Notes: generated from the letters alone by a model not told the origin. 64,000 nt of DNA from Microbacterium hydrocarbonoxydans (GCF_900105205.1 NZ_FNSQ01000005.1:682001-746000); one strand, 5' to 3'. Shown: positions 9,355-18,249, counted from the first letter of the stretch. Numbers and translations: made by a program.

Positions 9355-9383
9355 TCATTACATCGATGTAATCGAACGCGCAA
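9355..9383 (-). promoter_or_regulatory. Promoter and LacI-type operator of the binding protein-permease-abfA operon
   Basis: On the minus strand TTGCGC (9378-9383) and TAATGA (9355-9360) are spaced by 17 bp. The perfect 16-bp palindrome ATTACATCGATGTAAT (9357-9372) covers the spacer and part of the -10 box, so a bound repressor would block RNA polymerase. The adjacent LacI gene (9456-10502) is the obvious candidate regulator. Confidence 0.75.
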
Positions 9384-9455
9384 GAGGAATCGGCGACCGC
9401 GCTCGGAGGCGCGATCGGCGCCCGGCGAGGCAGGGCAGCGGCGGACGGATGCCGG

Positions 9456-10502
9456 TCAGGGGCGGTAGCCGCGCGGGCGGCCCCGCGTGCTGTCGCGCTC
9501 GAGGAGGTGGTGCGAGAGGGTCAGCGCCCGCGGCACCGTGGCGCGGTCGTCCATCCGCGACTCGAGCAGGCTGAGCGCGGCGTCCGCGAAGGCACGGCGA
9601 TCGAACGCGATGGTCGTGAGCGAGGGCGCGGTGTAGCGCGAGAACTCGACGTCGTCGAAGCCCGTCACGATCACGTCGTCCGGCACGCTCACGCCGTGAT
9701 CGTGCAGGGCATGCAGGGCGCCGAGCGCCAGCGTGTCGGTGAAAGCGATGATCGCGTCGAAGGGCACGCCGCGCCGCAGCAGCGTCTGCACCCCTCTCGC
9801 GCCGCCGGTCATCGACCAGGGCATCGGGTTGATCTCGAGGGCCGCATCGCGGGTGATGCCGGCGTCGCGCAGCGCATCGTGCACGCCGGCGAGCCGGAGC
9901 CTGCTGGTGGCCGTGGCGACCGACGGGTCGTCGTCGGCTCCGATCACGGCGATCCTGGTCGCGCCCTGCGCGATGACATGGCGGGTGACGTCGGCCGCGG
10001 CCAGCCGGCTGTCGATCCGCACGTGATCCGCGCGGTTCTGCTCGACCTCGCCGAGGACCACGAGCGGTGGCAGGCGGTCGGCGTACTTCAGCACGCTGTC
10101 CTCGAGGCGGATCGGGTTCAGGATCAGCCCGTCGACGAGGTGCGCGCGGGCGCGCGACACGAGCTCGCGCTCACGCTCGGGGTCGGTCGCGGTCTCCTCG
10201 ATCTGCACGGCGAGGCCCCGTTCGTGCGCGGCATCCACGATGCGGTGCATGAGCTCGGCCGAGAACGCGGTCGCAAGATCGGGCAGGGCGACCGCGATGA
10301 TCCCCGACCGCCCCTTGCGCAGCCCTCTGGCGTTGAGGTTGGGCACGAAGTCGAGCTCGGCCATGGCCGCCTCGACCTTGCGGCGCGTGTCCTCGCTCAC
10401 CGCGGTCGTGCCGGTGACGACGTTCGAGACGGTCTTGGGAGAGACGCCCGCGAGCGCCGCCACGTCCTTCATGGTCGGGCGGGGCGGCGGCATCGCAGTC
10501 AT
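9456..10502 (-). CDS. LacI-family transcriptional regulator of the abfA transport operon
   Basis: This 348-residue protein has an N-terminal LacI helix-turn-helix (MKDVAALAGVSPKTVSNVVTG, starting near residue 11) and a periplasmic-binding-protein-like effector domain. The hinge region reads NARGLRKGRSG. It lies just upstream of the binding-protein gene on the same strand, separated by the operator at 9357-9372. The effector is probably arabinose or an arabino-oligosaccharide by context. The mRNA looks leaderless: TAGGCT (10509-10514) stands 6 nt before the ATG. It is divergent from the alditol oxidase gene with only 44 bp between starts. Confidence 0.9.
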   Translation of the reverse strand: MTAMPPPRPTMKDVAALAGVSPKTVSNVVTGTTAVSEDTRRKVEAAMAELDFVPNLNARGLRKGRSGIIAVALPDLATAFSAELMHRIVDAAHERGLAVQIEETATDPERERELVSRARAHLVDGLILNPIRLEDSVLKYADRLPPLVVLGEVEQNRADHVRIDSRLAAADVTRHVIAQGATRIAVIGADDDPSVATATSRLRLAGVHDALRDAGITRDAALEINPMPWSMTGGARGVQTLLRRGVPFDAIIAFTDTLALGALHALHDHGVSVPDDVIVTGFDDVEFSRYTAPSLTTIAFDRRAFADAALSLLESRMDDRATVPRALTLSHHLLERDSTRGRPRGYRP

Positions 10503-10508
10503 CCGGTC

Positions 10509-10540
10509 AGCCTATCGATGGCGCACCCGCTGGCTACTAT
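10509..10540. promoter_or_regulatory. Overlapping divergent leaderless promoters of lacI and aldO
   Basis: Minus-strand -10 TAGGCT (10509-10514) and plus-strand -10 TACTAT (10535-10540) each lie 6 nt before a start codon (10502 and 10547). With only 44 bp between the genes, each promoter's -35 region falls on or next to the other's -10 box, so firing may be mutually exclusive. Confidence 0.6.
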
Positions 10541-10546
10541 GGCCCG

Positions 10547-11806
10547 ATGACCACCGAACGCAACTGGGCAGGCAACGTCACCTACCGCGCATCCTCGATC
10601 GAGCACCCCGCCTCGACCGACGAGTTGCAGGGACTGCTCGCCCGCGGCGGCGCCGTGCGGCTGCTCGGCTCGCGGCACTGCTTCAGTGACATCGCCGACA
10701 CCGACGGGGTGCTCATCGTCCTCGACCGGATGCCCCGGATGTTCGACGTGAACGACGCCAGGGATGCCGTCCGCGTCTCGGGCGGCCTCCGGTACGGAGA
10801 CATCGCGCCTCTCCTCGCCGCCGAGGGTCTGGCTCTCGCGAACCTCGCCTCCCTGCCCCACATCTCCGTGGCCGGCGCCGTCGCGACCGGCACGCACGGC
10901 TCGGGCGACGGCATCGGCTCGCTCGCCTCCGCGGTGCGCGCACTGACCATCGTCACCCCCGCTGGTGAGGTCCGCACACTCGCCCGCGGCGACGCGGACT
11001 TCGACGGTGCGGTGGTCAGCCTCGGCGCGCTCGGCGCAGTCGTCGACCTCACCCTCGACGTCGAGCCGACCTACGAGGTCGCCCAGCACGTGTTCGAGCA
11101 TCCGTCCTGGGATGCGATCCTCGCGGACTTCGACGAGGTGACGAGCATCGGCACCAGCGTCAGCATCTTCTCGCGGTGGGAGCGCACCGACATCGCCGAC
11201 CAGATCTGGGTCAAGCAGCGACAGCCCGAGGCACGCGAGAACACCCGCGCCGACCTCTTCGCCCGGCTCGGTGCGGAGCCTGCCGAGAGCAAGCGGCATC
11301 CGATCCTCGGCGTCGATCCGGTCGCCTGCACCGAGCAGCTCGGCGAGCCGGGGCCGTGGTTCGAGCGGCTCGCGCACTTCAAGCTCGAGTTCACCCCGTC
11401 TGCCGGCGCCGAGATCCAGAGCGAGTACCTCGTGCCGCGGGCCGACGCGGTCGCGGCGATCCAGGCCGTCCGCACCCTCGCGGGGCAGATCGCACCGCTG
11501 CTGCTGGTGAACGAGATCCGCACGGTCGCCGCCGACGAGCTGTGGCTCAGCTCGTCGCAGGGCACGGATGCCGTCGGCATCCACTTCACGTGGAAGCCGG
11601 ATGAGGCGGCGGTGCGCGAGTTCCTGCCGACCCTCGAGGCGCTGCTGCCGGCGACGGCCCGCCCGCACTGGGGCAAGGTCTTCACGCTCGACCCGGCAGA
11701 GGTGCGCTCGCGCTACGCCCGGTGGGACGACTTCGCCGCCCTCGCGGCGCGTTTCGACCCCGAGCGGCGCCTGGTGAACCCGTATCTGGAGCGCCTCGGG
11801 CTGTAG
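10547..11806 (+). CDS. aldO: Alditol (xylitol/arabinitol-type) oxidase, FAD-dependent
   Basis: This 419-residue protein closely resembles the Streptomyces alditol oxidase AldO from end to end. It begins NWAGNVTYRA, has LPHISVAGAVATGTHGSG in the FAD domain, and ends with RPHWGKVF. His44 in GSRHCFSD matches the histidine that carries covalent FAD in AldO. HFTWKP near residue 347 matches the substrate-site region. AldO enzymes oxidise terminal hydroxyls of sugar alcohols using O2 and release H2O2. Location beside arabinose genes suggests arabinitol or xylitol as substrates. Sugar-lactone oxidases of the same fold are the alternative. The promoter is leaderless and overlaps that of the divergent lacI. 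Confidence 0.87.
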   Translation: MTTERNWAGNVTYRASSIEHPASTDELQGLLARGGAVRLLGSRHCFSDIADTDGVLIVLDRMPRMFDVNDARDAVRVSGGLRYGDIAPLLAAEGLALANLASLPHISVAGAVATGTHGSGDGIGSLASAVRALTIVTPAGEVRTLARGDADFDGAVVSLGALGAVVDLTLDVEPTYEVAQHVFEHPSWDAILADFDEVTSIGTSVSIFSRWERTDIADQIWVKQRQPEARENTRADLFARLGAEPAESKRHPILGVDPVACTEQLGEPGPWFERLAHFKLEFTPSAGAEIQSEYLVPRADAVAAIQAVRTLAGQIAPLLLVNEIRTVAADELWLSSSQGTDAVGIHFTWKPDEAAVREFLPTLEALLPATARPHWGKVFTLDPAEVRSRYARWDDFAALAARFDPERRLVNPYLERLGL

Positions 11807-11891
11807 CGCGGTTCCTGTGCACCACGAGGTGACCTTCGGGACCCGCGGGGGCCTCTTGCAGAGATGGTCGGTCGTGGATCGACGAAGACTC

Positions 11892-11921
11892 TTGCATTCC
11901 GAATTCTGTTACCGGTAACAT
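11892..11921 (+). promoter_or_regulatory. Promoter with overlapping TGTTACCGGTAACA operator (GH43 gene)
   Basis: TTGCAT (11892-11897) and TAACAT (11916-11921) are 18 bp apart. The perfect 14-bp palindrome TGTTACCGGTAACA (11907-11920) covers the -10 box. The same arrangement recurs at 15618-15647 and 18291-18320, so one LacI protein, most likely the one encoded at 15677-16696, should control all three. Confidence 0.8.
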
Positions 11922-12005
11922 CCGAGGGACAGCAATCGTCGCGGCTCCGCTCGGAGCCACTGAGGCAGCGTGTTCGCGACCTCGGCATCTCAAGGAGGAG
12001 AGTGC

Positions 12006-12110
12006 ATGAACGGCGTCATCCGTGTCTATCTCGATCGGGTCGCGCACCGCGCCACACGACGCCTCCGCGTGCGTCACGCCGCTACGCGAGAACTTCGAAA
12101 GCTGCATTGA
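12006..12110 (+). CDS. Small ORF in the GH43 leader (34 residues), possible leader peptide or relic start
   Basis: An ATG with an excellent ribosome site (CTCAAGGAGGAG, about 5 nt upstream) opens a 34-codon frame ending in TGA at 12108-12110. The product is very basic (RVAHRATRRLRVRHAATREL) with no recognisable family. The segment CTCAAGGAGGAG also stands directly before the ytfQ-like gene at 18421, also about 100 nt after a TGTT...AACA operator, so this could be a copied leader of a lost binding-protein gene or a regulatory leader peptide. Nothing proves it is translated. It ends 327 nt before the GH43 start. Confidence 0.35.
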   Translation: MNGVIRVYLDRVAHRATRRLRVRHAATRELRKLH

Positions 12111-12437
12111 GTGCTGGCGCCGGCGAGCTGAAGCCCTGCCGGCAGCACGCCGGCTGAGGGATCTGCCTCGAGCACGCCGGCAGATCGAGGAATCGCATCC
12201 ATCCGCTCTTCCCCGGTGCGGAGCGGCGCTGTCACCACTCCTCGATTCCCGAATCCCATCGACCCCACAAGGGGACTGACGCGCGCCCGCGGCGATCCGC
12301 TGCTGCGAAGACGCTGTCGGTCGCTATCCCACCTTCGCTCGAGACAGCACTGTCCACGGCTTCTTCACGGAAGAAGCGGGCCGGTGCGGGTTCGCGCCCG
12401 CGCGCCCTCGAGCGAGACCTACCGCAAGGAGCAACAC
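12111..12437 (+). other. Long 5' leader of the GH43 gene with small hairpins
   Basis: This 327-nt stretch has no convincing gene. It holds the 10-bp palindrome CTGCCGGCAG (12136-12145) and a hairpin GATCTGCC (12160-12167) / GGCAGATC (12179-12186). An in-frame ATG at 12216 could extend the GH43 product, but it has no ribosome site and would place more than 70 residues before the signal peptide. No riboswitch was recognised. Confidence 0.5.
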
Positions 12438-15400
12438 GTGAAACCACAACTGAGAACCGTCGATCGGCACCGCCGGTCCGTTTCGCTTCCCGCAGCGATT
12501 CTGGGGGTCGCGGCGCTCGTCGCGTCATCCGTGACCGCCGCCGGGGTACCGGAGGCGGCCTTCGCCGCTCCCGCGAGCATCATCGACAACGGCACCTTCG
12601 AGAGCGGACTGTCCGGATGGACTGCTCCGCTGGGCGGGACGCTCGCGGAGAGCACCGACGCCCTTACGGGTGCGAAAGCTCTGGAGATCAGCGACCGCTC
12701 GAGTTTCCAGTCGGGCCCCACCGCCACGGTGACGGGCCTGCTGAAGACCGAGCAGTCCTACGACCTCTCGCTGTCTCTGAAGTTCGACGCCGGTCGGGCC
12801 ACGCAGGACTTCAATGTCGTGCTGTGCACCTCGACGCGCAGTCGCTGCGACGTGGTGGTCTCCGCGACGGCCACGGCCGGCGAATGGTCGACCCTCGAGA
12901 AGACGTTCTCGCCCCTGACGGCCGACTACGACATCCTCTTCGTCGAGACGCCCTGGAACACCGACGTGCAGTCGTTCGTGATCGACGACGTCTCGCTGAC
13001 GACCGACGGCGGGGCCCCCGCCGTCACCGAGCCGCCGGCGGTGCCGGGCAACCTCCTGCCTGACGGCCGCTTCGTCTCGGACCTGACGGGGTGGACCAAC
13101 ACCCGCGGCGGCACGCTGGCTCTCAGCGATGATGCGGCGAGCGGCGCGCACTCCCTGAAGGTCACCGGCCGGGAGAACACCCAGTCGGGTCCGTTCGCGA
13201 GTGTCGCGGACAAGATCGAGCTCGGTGCCTCGTACCGCCTCACCGGAAAGCTGAAGTACGACGAGGGCAATGCCACCCAGCAGTTCAACTTCACCTTCTG
13301 CCCCACGAACTTCAACGGCTGCGCCGACTACGGGCACACATTCACGAAGGGCGAATGGGGCAGCTTCTCGCAGGAGTTCACGGCCGAAGCCAGGCACGTC
13401 GCCGCGGGATGGCTGTTCGTGGAGACCCCGTGGGGTTCCGACGCCCTCCAGGACTTCTCGGTCGACGAGCTCTCGCTCGTCAAGATCGCCGATGCGCCCG
13501 AAGGGCCCGCGTTCACGAGCCTCGAGAAGGTGCAGACGAAGCCGATCGGTGACCACAACCCGCTCGTCGGCCACAAGTTCGGCGCCGACCCGCACCACCT
13601 CGTCTACAACGGGCGTCTCTACATCTACTCGACCGATGACACCCAGCAGTACGACCTGAACAGCAAGGACGAGAACGGCCTGCCGACCCAATCGAACGGC
13701 TACGGCGGCATCACCCGGCTCAACGTGATGTCCACGACGGACATGGTCAACTGGGTCGACCACGGCACGGTGCCGATCGCCCGCGAAGGCGGCGCGGCCC
13801 CCTGGGCCCGCAACTCCTGGGCTCCCGCGGCGATCGAGAAGGACGGCAAGGTCTACCTCTACTTCTGCGACAGCGGAACCGGCACGGCGGTCGTCGTCGG
13901 CGGCTCGCCGCTGGGCCCGTGGGAGGACCCGCTGGGCAAGAAGATCATCCCCGACACGGTGTCGCGCGACTACATCGCCGACGGCGGATTCCCCGCAGGC
14001 ATGTGGCTCTTCGACCCCGAGGTGTTCATCGACGACGACGGCCAGGGCTACCTGTACTTCGGCGGCAACTCGCAGATCGGCACCGCGCCGAACGTGCAGG
14101 GACCGCAGAACCCGAAGTCGACCCGTGTCGTGAAGCTGAAGGACGACATGGTCACCCTCGACGGCGACCCGGTCGAGATCGATGCCCCCGGCATGTTCGA
14201 AGCGTCGAGCATGTTCAAGCGCGACGGCAAGTACTACTACTCGTACTCGTCGAACTTCCAGGTGAACGAGGCGCCGGGACAGTACCCGTCGCGCGGTGCG
14301 ATCGCGTACATGATGACCGATGACCCGATGAAGCTCGGTTCCTCGGAGTACGCGGGCGTGGCGTTCCAGAACCAGGGCACGTTCTTCGGAGCGGGCAACG
14401 GCGGCAACAACCACTCCGACATGTTCAGCTACAAGGGCGAGACCTACTTCACCTACCACGCGCAGACGCGTGGGGCGGCGTGGGCGTCGGCTCTCGGAAC
14501 CCCGGGCGCGACACAGGGATACCGCTCGGTGCATATCGACAAGCTCGAGTTCAACCAGGACGGCACCATCAAGCCGATCGTCGGAACCAAGGCGGGCGTG
14601 GAACAGGTCGAGAGCTTCGACCCGTACCGCACCTTCGAGGCCGAGACGCTGGCCTGGCAGCTGGGCATCACCACGGCCAAGACGGATGCCGCCTCGGCCG
14701 AGTTCCCCGAGCACAACGGTTCGGGCAACATGGTGCTCTCGGGCATCGATGACGGGGACTTCTCCGGCATCTCCGGTGTCGACTTCGGTTCGGGAGCACA
14801 GACGGTGTCTGCGAAGGTGAAGCCGTCGGTCGCCGGCAGCAGCATCCAGGTGCGTCTGGATGACGTCGACGGCCCCGTAGTGGCGGAGATCCCCGTCGAC
14901 GGCGCGGTCGGCGAGTGGACCACGGTCGAGGCCGAGGTCACCGGTGCCACGGGCGAGCACGATGTGTTCTTCGTCTTCGCCGGCCCCGAGGGCGTCGGCG
15001 CGGATGTCGACCTGTTCGAGGTCGACAACTGGTCGTTCGACACGGTCGACGACGGCCCGGGATCGCAGCTGACCGCTGAACTCTCCGCGTCGAAGGTCGC
15101 GGCGGGTGGATCCGTCACCGTCACCGCTGCCGGTGTGGCAGCGGACGAGGTCGAGATCGGCATCGCCAGCACATACCGGGCGCTCGCCACGGTCGCCGTC
15201 GAAGGCGGCGCGATCGAGGCCACCGTCGTGATCCCGGCAGATGCGACAGCCGGTCTGCACCACATCATCCTGCGCGATGGTGAGACCGAGCTCGCGCGAC
15301 TGCCGATCACGGTCACGCGTGCTTCCGGTGGCGGCACCGATGGTGGCTCATCCTCCGGCGGGGGAGGCGACGGCACCGGTGGGTCCCTGGCCGCTACCGG

Positions 15401-15521
15401 CGGCGATGCGAGCGGATCAGTGGCGGCGGCGTTGCTCGGCGCGCTGCTGCTGGCGCTCGGATCGGCGTTCTGGATCCTGCGCCGCAGAACAGCCCGGGTC
15501 GCAGACATCGGGACGGACTGA
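12438..15521 (+). CDS. Secreted, wall-anchored GH43 glycosidase with carbohydrate-binding modules
   Basis: The GTG at 12438 is chosen because AAGGAG lies 7 nt before it and the product then begins with a normal signal peptide (basic to residue 14, hydrophobic to about 36, AFAAP cleavage site). The 1027-residue chain has two similar jelly-roll CBM-like modules (about 49-190 and 205-360, each with an FxSxLxGWT-type motif), and a five-bladed GH43 catalytic domain (about 372-710; GADPHHL base region, DPEVFIDDDG, general acid in MFEASSMF). After these come a CBM6-like module (728-875), an Ig-like domain (878-960), and a Ser/Gly linker with LAATG, a transmembrane helix and Arg tail. It probably releases arabinose or xylose units from plant polysaccharide at the cell surface. 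Confidence 0.9.
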   Translation: MKPQLRTVDRHRRSVSLPAAILGVAALVASSVTAAGVPEAAFAAPASIIDNGTFESGLSGWTAPLGGTLAESTDALTGAKALEISDRSSFQSGPTATVTGLLKTEQSYDLSLSLKFDAGRATQDFNVVLCTSTRSRCDVVVSATATAGEWSTLEKTFSPLTADYDILFVETPWNTDVQSFVIDDVSLTTDGGAPAVTEPPAVPGNLLPDGRFVSDLTGWTNTRGGTLALSDDAASGAHSLKVTGRENTQSGPFASVADKIELGASYRLTGKLKYDEGNATQQFNFTFCPTNFNGCADYGHTFTKGEWGSFSQEFTAEARHVAAGWLFVETPWGSDALQDFSVDELSLVKIADAPEGPAFTSLEKVQTKPIGDHNPLVGHKFGADPHHLVYNGRLYIYSTDDTQQYDLNSKDENGLPTQSNGYGGITRLNVMSTTDMVNWVDHGTVPIAREGGAAPWARNSWAPAAIEKDGKVYLYFCDSGTGTAVVVGGSPLGPWEDPLGKKIIPDTVSRDYIADGGFPAGMWLFDPEVFIDDDGQGYLYFGGNSQIGTAPNVQGPQNPKSTRVVKLKDDMVTLDGDPVEIDAPGMFEASSMFKRDGKYYYSYSSNFQVNEAPGQYPSRGAIAYMMTDDPMKLGSSEYAGVAFQNQGTFFGAGNGGNNHSDMFSYKGETYFTYHAQTRGAAWASALGTPGATQGYRSVHIDKLEFNQDGTIKPIVGTKAGVEQVESFDPYRTFEAETLAWQLGITTAKTDAASAEFPEHNGSGNMVLSGIDDGDFSGISGVDFGSGAQTVSAKVKPSVAGSSIQVRLDDVDGPVVAEIPVDGAVGEWTTVEAEVTGATGEHDVFFVFAGPEGVGADVDLFEVDNWSFDTVDDGPGSQLTAELSASKVAAGGSVTVTAAGVAADEVEIGIASTYRALATVAVEGGAIEATVVIPADATAGLHHIILRDGETELARLPITVTRASGGGTDGGSSSGGGGDGTGGSLAATGGDASGSVAAALLGALLLALGSAFWILRRRTARVADIGTD

Positions 15522-15565
15522 GGTGAGGAAGCCGCGCGTCGGCAGTGACTGACCTCCGAATGACC

Positions 15566-15601
15566 CGCCCCTTCCTTCCGGCTGCGCCGAAGGAAGGGGC
15601 G
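15566..15601 (+). terminator. Intrinsic terminator after the GH43 gene
   Basis: A perfect 13-bp stem, CGCCCCTTCCTTC (15566-15578) with GAAGGAAGGGGCG (15589-15601), surrounds a 10-nt loop 45 nt after the stop codon. It separates the GH43 gene from the following lacI. Confidence 0.8.
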
Positions 15602-15617
15602 AGTCGCCCGTCATCCG

Positions 15618-15647
15618 TTGCAGGTCCGGGGGTGTTCTCGGTAACAT
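15618..15647 (+). promoter_or_regulatory. Autoregulated promoter of the arabinose-locus lacI
   Basis: TTGCAG (15618-15623), an 18-bp spacer and TAACAT (15642-15647) repeat the geometry of the GH43 and ytfQ promoters. The operator TGTTCTCGGTAACA (15633-15646) differs from the perfect palindrome at two positions, which suggests weaker self-repression. Confidence 0.72.
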
Positions 15648-15676
15648 TCTCCGAGGCATGGCCGACGGAGGTGCGC

Positions 15677-16696
15677 ATGGTGAACGTCGGTTCCGACAAG
15701 CCCAACATCCGTCAGGTCGCCACCATCGCTGGCGTCTCGCACATGACGGTGTCGCGGGTGCTCAACGATCACCCCAACATCAAGCCCGACACCAAGCGGC
15801 GCGTGCTCGAGGCGATCGAAGAGCTCGACTACCGGCCCAACATGGTCGCCCGCGCACTCGCCACGCAGCGCACACGTCGGATCGGCGTGATCGTCGAGAG
15901 CGCAGTGGCACATGGCCCGACCAGCATCCTGCGCGCGGTCGAGCTCTCCGCCCGTGCAGCGGGGTACTCGGTCACACCGATCGCGCTCCATGAGGGCGAT
16001 GCGCTGTCGCCGCAGGAGGCGGTCGACAACCTCGTCACCCAGGGTGTCGATGCGCTCTGCGTGATCGCGCCCCGTTCGTCGTCCGTCGCGGCTCTGCGTC
16101 GCATCGCGATCACGGTGCCGATGCTCGTGGTGAAGGCCGACGCCGATCCGACCTTCCTGACGGTGTCGATCGACCAGCACGCGGGCACGACACTGGTGGT
16201 CGACCACCTCGTCGCGCTCGGACACCGCGACATCCTGCATCTCGCGGGCCCCCTGGACTGGCTGGACGCGAGGGCTCGCGAGCGCGCCTTCCACTCGCGG
16301 GCCAAGTCGTGGGGCATCCGTGAACGGCCGATCGTCGTCGGCGACTGGTCTGCCGACTTCGCGTACGACTTCGCCAAGGGCCTGACGCGTCTGCCCGACT
16401 ACACCGCGATCTTCGCCGCGAACGACGACATGGCCATCGGACTCATCCACGGACTGCACGACAGAGGCTTCGAGGTGCCGACGGACCTGAGCGTGGTCGG
16501 ATTCGACGACGTGCCGCTCGCCCGGCATTTCCTGCCGCCGCTGACGACGGTCCGCCAGGACTTCGGCGCGCTCGGCGGCGCGGTCGTCGAGATGCTGCGT
16601 GCGGCGATCGAGGGGCGCGACATCCCGGCGCTCACCCGAATCCCGACCGAGCTCGTGGCTCGCGCATCCTCGGCGGCTCCCCGGGAGTCGCGATGA
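15677..16696 (+). CDS. LacI-family regulator, likely master repressor of the GH43/ytf locus
   Basis: This 339-residue LacI protein starts at the ATG at 15677, which has GGAGG 6 nt upstream. Earlier in-frame starts would add residues with no homology to the family. The helix-turn-helix is NIRQVATIAGVSHMTVSRVL (residues about 9-28), with the hinge NMVARALATQRTRRIG and an effector domain. It lies between the GH43 gene and the transporter genes, and its stop overlaps the next ATPase start as ATGA. The TGTT..CGGTAACA sites before GH43, before itself and before the ytfQ-like gene are its probable operators. Arabinose or an arabinofuranose ligand is the likely inducer. Confidence 0.9.
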   Translation: MVNVGSDKPNIRQVATIAGVSHMTVSRVLNDHPNIKPDTKRRVLEAIEELDYRPNMVARALATQRTRRIGVIVESAVAHGPTSILRAVELSARAAGYSVTPIALHEGDALSPQEAVDNLVTQGVDALCVIAPRSSSVAALRRIAITVPMLVVKADADPTFLTVSIDQHAGTTLVVDHLVALGHRDILHLAGPLDWLDARARERAFHSRAKSWGIRERPIVVGDWSADFAYDFAKGLTRLPDYTAIFAANDDMAIGLIHGLHDRGFEVPTDLSVVGFDDVPLARHFLPPLTTVRQDFGALGGAVVEMLRAAIEGRDIPALTRIPTELVARASSAAPRESR

Positions 16697-18240
16697 CACT
16701 CGACCGTGCTCCCGAGCCGGTGGTGCGGCTCGAGGGCATCACGGTCGACTTCCCCGGCGTGCGCGCACTCGACGACGTCGACTTCCGGCTGTTCCCCGGC
16801 GAGGTGCACGCCGTTATGGGTGAGAACGCCGCGGGCAAATCGACGCTCGTGGCGGTGATCACCGGCACGCTCGCACCCGAGGAGGGGACGGTGTTCGTCG
16901 ACGGCGAGCCGCGCCGCTTCTCGGGAGTCGCCGACAGCCGCGCGGCCGGTATCGCCACCGTGTTCCAGGAGGCGCAGCTGAGCCCGAACCTCAGCGTGGC
17001 CGAGAACGTCATGCTCGGCAGAGAGCGCCGCCGGCTCTTCGGCATCGACTGGCGCCGCACCAGGGCGGATGCCGGCGAGGCGCTGGCGTGGCTGGGGCTC
17101 GACGACCTCGACCCGAAGACGCCGCTGTCGATGCTGACGCCCGCGCAGAAGCAGCTGGTCGCGCTGGCCCGTGCGGTCGTGGACGAGCCGCGGGTGCTCG
17201 TGCTCGACGAGCCCACGTCGAGCCTCGACGTCGCCGAGGTCGCCACGCTCATGCGCGTCATCCGGGGCCTCCGGCAGCGAGGCGTCGCGATCCTCTTCAT
17301 CTCGCACTTCCTCGAGCAGGCGTTCGCGATCAGCGACCGCATGACGGTGCTGCGCGGTGGACGACGGGTCGGCGAGTACGCGACGCGGGACCTCGAGCGG
17401 GCCGATCTGATCTCGAAGATGCTGGGCAAGGACATCGACAGCCTCAGAGCGCTGGGCTCGGAGCGCAAGGCGCACCACTACGCATCCGACGGCGAGCCCG
17501 CGCTGCTGGCCTCTGATGTCGGTCGCCGCGGAGAGCTGGAGCGGATGGATGTCGAGGTGCAGCGCGGTGAGATCGTGGGCCTCGCGGGGCTTCGAGGCTC
17601 GGGACGCACGGAGCTCGCCTCTCTGCTGAGCGGCACGGTGCGTGCCGACAGCGGCGAGCTGTGGGTGGACGGCGAGAAGGTGCAGTTGAAGAACCCGTCG
17701 GCAGCACTGCGGCATCGCATCGCCCTGTCGGCGGAGAACCGCGGAACGCAGGGCATCATCGGCGACCTCACCGCGCGCGAGAACATCATCCTCTCGCTCC
17801 AGGCGCTGCGCGGATGGACTCGTCCGCTCTCGCAGGCCGAGTCCGCCGGCATCGTGGAGACCTACGTCGAGGCGCTGCATCTGGATCCGGCCGATCTCGA
17901 TCGCCCGGTCGGCCTGCTCTCGGGAGGAACGCAGCAGAAGGTGCTGCTCGCCCGCGCGCTGGCGGTGCGGCCGCACGTGCTGATCCTCGACGAGCCGACG
18001 CGCGGCATCGACATCGCGGCGAAGCTCGACGTGCAGCGCCGCATCAGCCAGCTGGCCGGAGACGGCGTCGCCGTCATCTTCATCTCGTCGGAGCTCGAGG
18101 AGGTCGTGCGACTGAGTGATCGCATCATCGTGCTGAAGGACCGCGACAAGATCGGGGAGCTCAGCAACGGACCCGGAGTCACGGTCGATACGGTCGTCGA
18201 GATGATCGCAGCGGAGATGAGCCTCACGAGCGAACTGTGA
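16693..18240 (+). CDS. Sugar ABC transporter ATP-binding protein (double NBD), first of two paralogues
   Basis: This 515-residue protein has two fused nucleotide-binding domains like RbsA/AraG/YtfR. Domain 1 has Walker A GENAAGKST (from residue 43, with Ala where most relatives have Gly) and Walker B VLVLDEPTSSLD. Domain 2 has the usual degenerate GLRGSGRTEL P-loop, LSGGTQQKVLLARAL signature and VLILDEPTRGID. Its start overlaps the lacI stop by 4 bp, so it is expressed with the repressor. It has no permease of its own: the next genes are a binding protein, a second ATPase and two permeases. It could be an alternative energiser for the same permeases or a leftover of a duplicated operon. Confidence 0.88.
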   Translation: MTLDRAPEPVVRLEGITVDFPGVRALDDVDFRLFPGEVHAVMGENAAGKSTLVAVITGTLAPEEGTVFVDGEPRRFSGVADSRAAGIATVFQEAQLSPNLSVAENVMLGRERRRLFGIDWRRTRADAGEALAWLGLDDLDPKTPLSMLTPAQKQLVALARAVVDEPRVLVLDEPTSSLDVAEVATLMRVIRGLRQRGVAILFISHFLEQAFAISDRMTVLRGGRRVGEYATRDLERADLISKMLGKDIDSLRALGSERKAHHYASDGEPALLASDVGRRGELERMDVEVQRGEIVGLAGLRGSGRTELASLLSGTVRADSGELWVDGEKVQLKNPSAALRHRIALSAENRGTQGIIGDLTARENIILSLQALRGWTRPLSQAESAGIVETYVEALHLDPADLDRPVGLLSGGTQQKVLLARALAVRPHVLILDEPTRGIDIAAKLDVQRRISQLAGDGVAVIFISSELEEVVRLSDRIIVLKDRDKIGELSNGPGVTVDTVVEMIAAEMSLTSEL

Positions 18241-18249
18241 TCGGTAACA
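18236..18249. promoter_or_regulatory. Degenerate operator copy at the end of the first ATPase gene
   Basis: TGTGATCGGTAACA matches the operator consensus TGTTCCCGGTAACA at 11 of 14 positions, and it lies 70 bp upstream of the main ytfQ operator. It may be an auxiliary site for repressor looping, or chance. Confidence 0.35.

Noticed and set aside
12216..12437. N-terminal extension of the GH43 protein from an upstream ATG
   Set aside because: No ribosome site, and it would bury the signal peptide; the GTG at 12438 has AAGGAG at correct spacing.
16693..18240. First ATPase as a pseudogene because of its altered Walker A
   Set aside because: GENAAGKST still fits GxxxxGK[ST], and both domains keep Walker B and signature motifs, so it should be functional.
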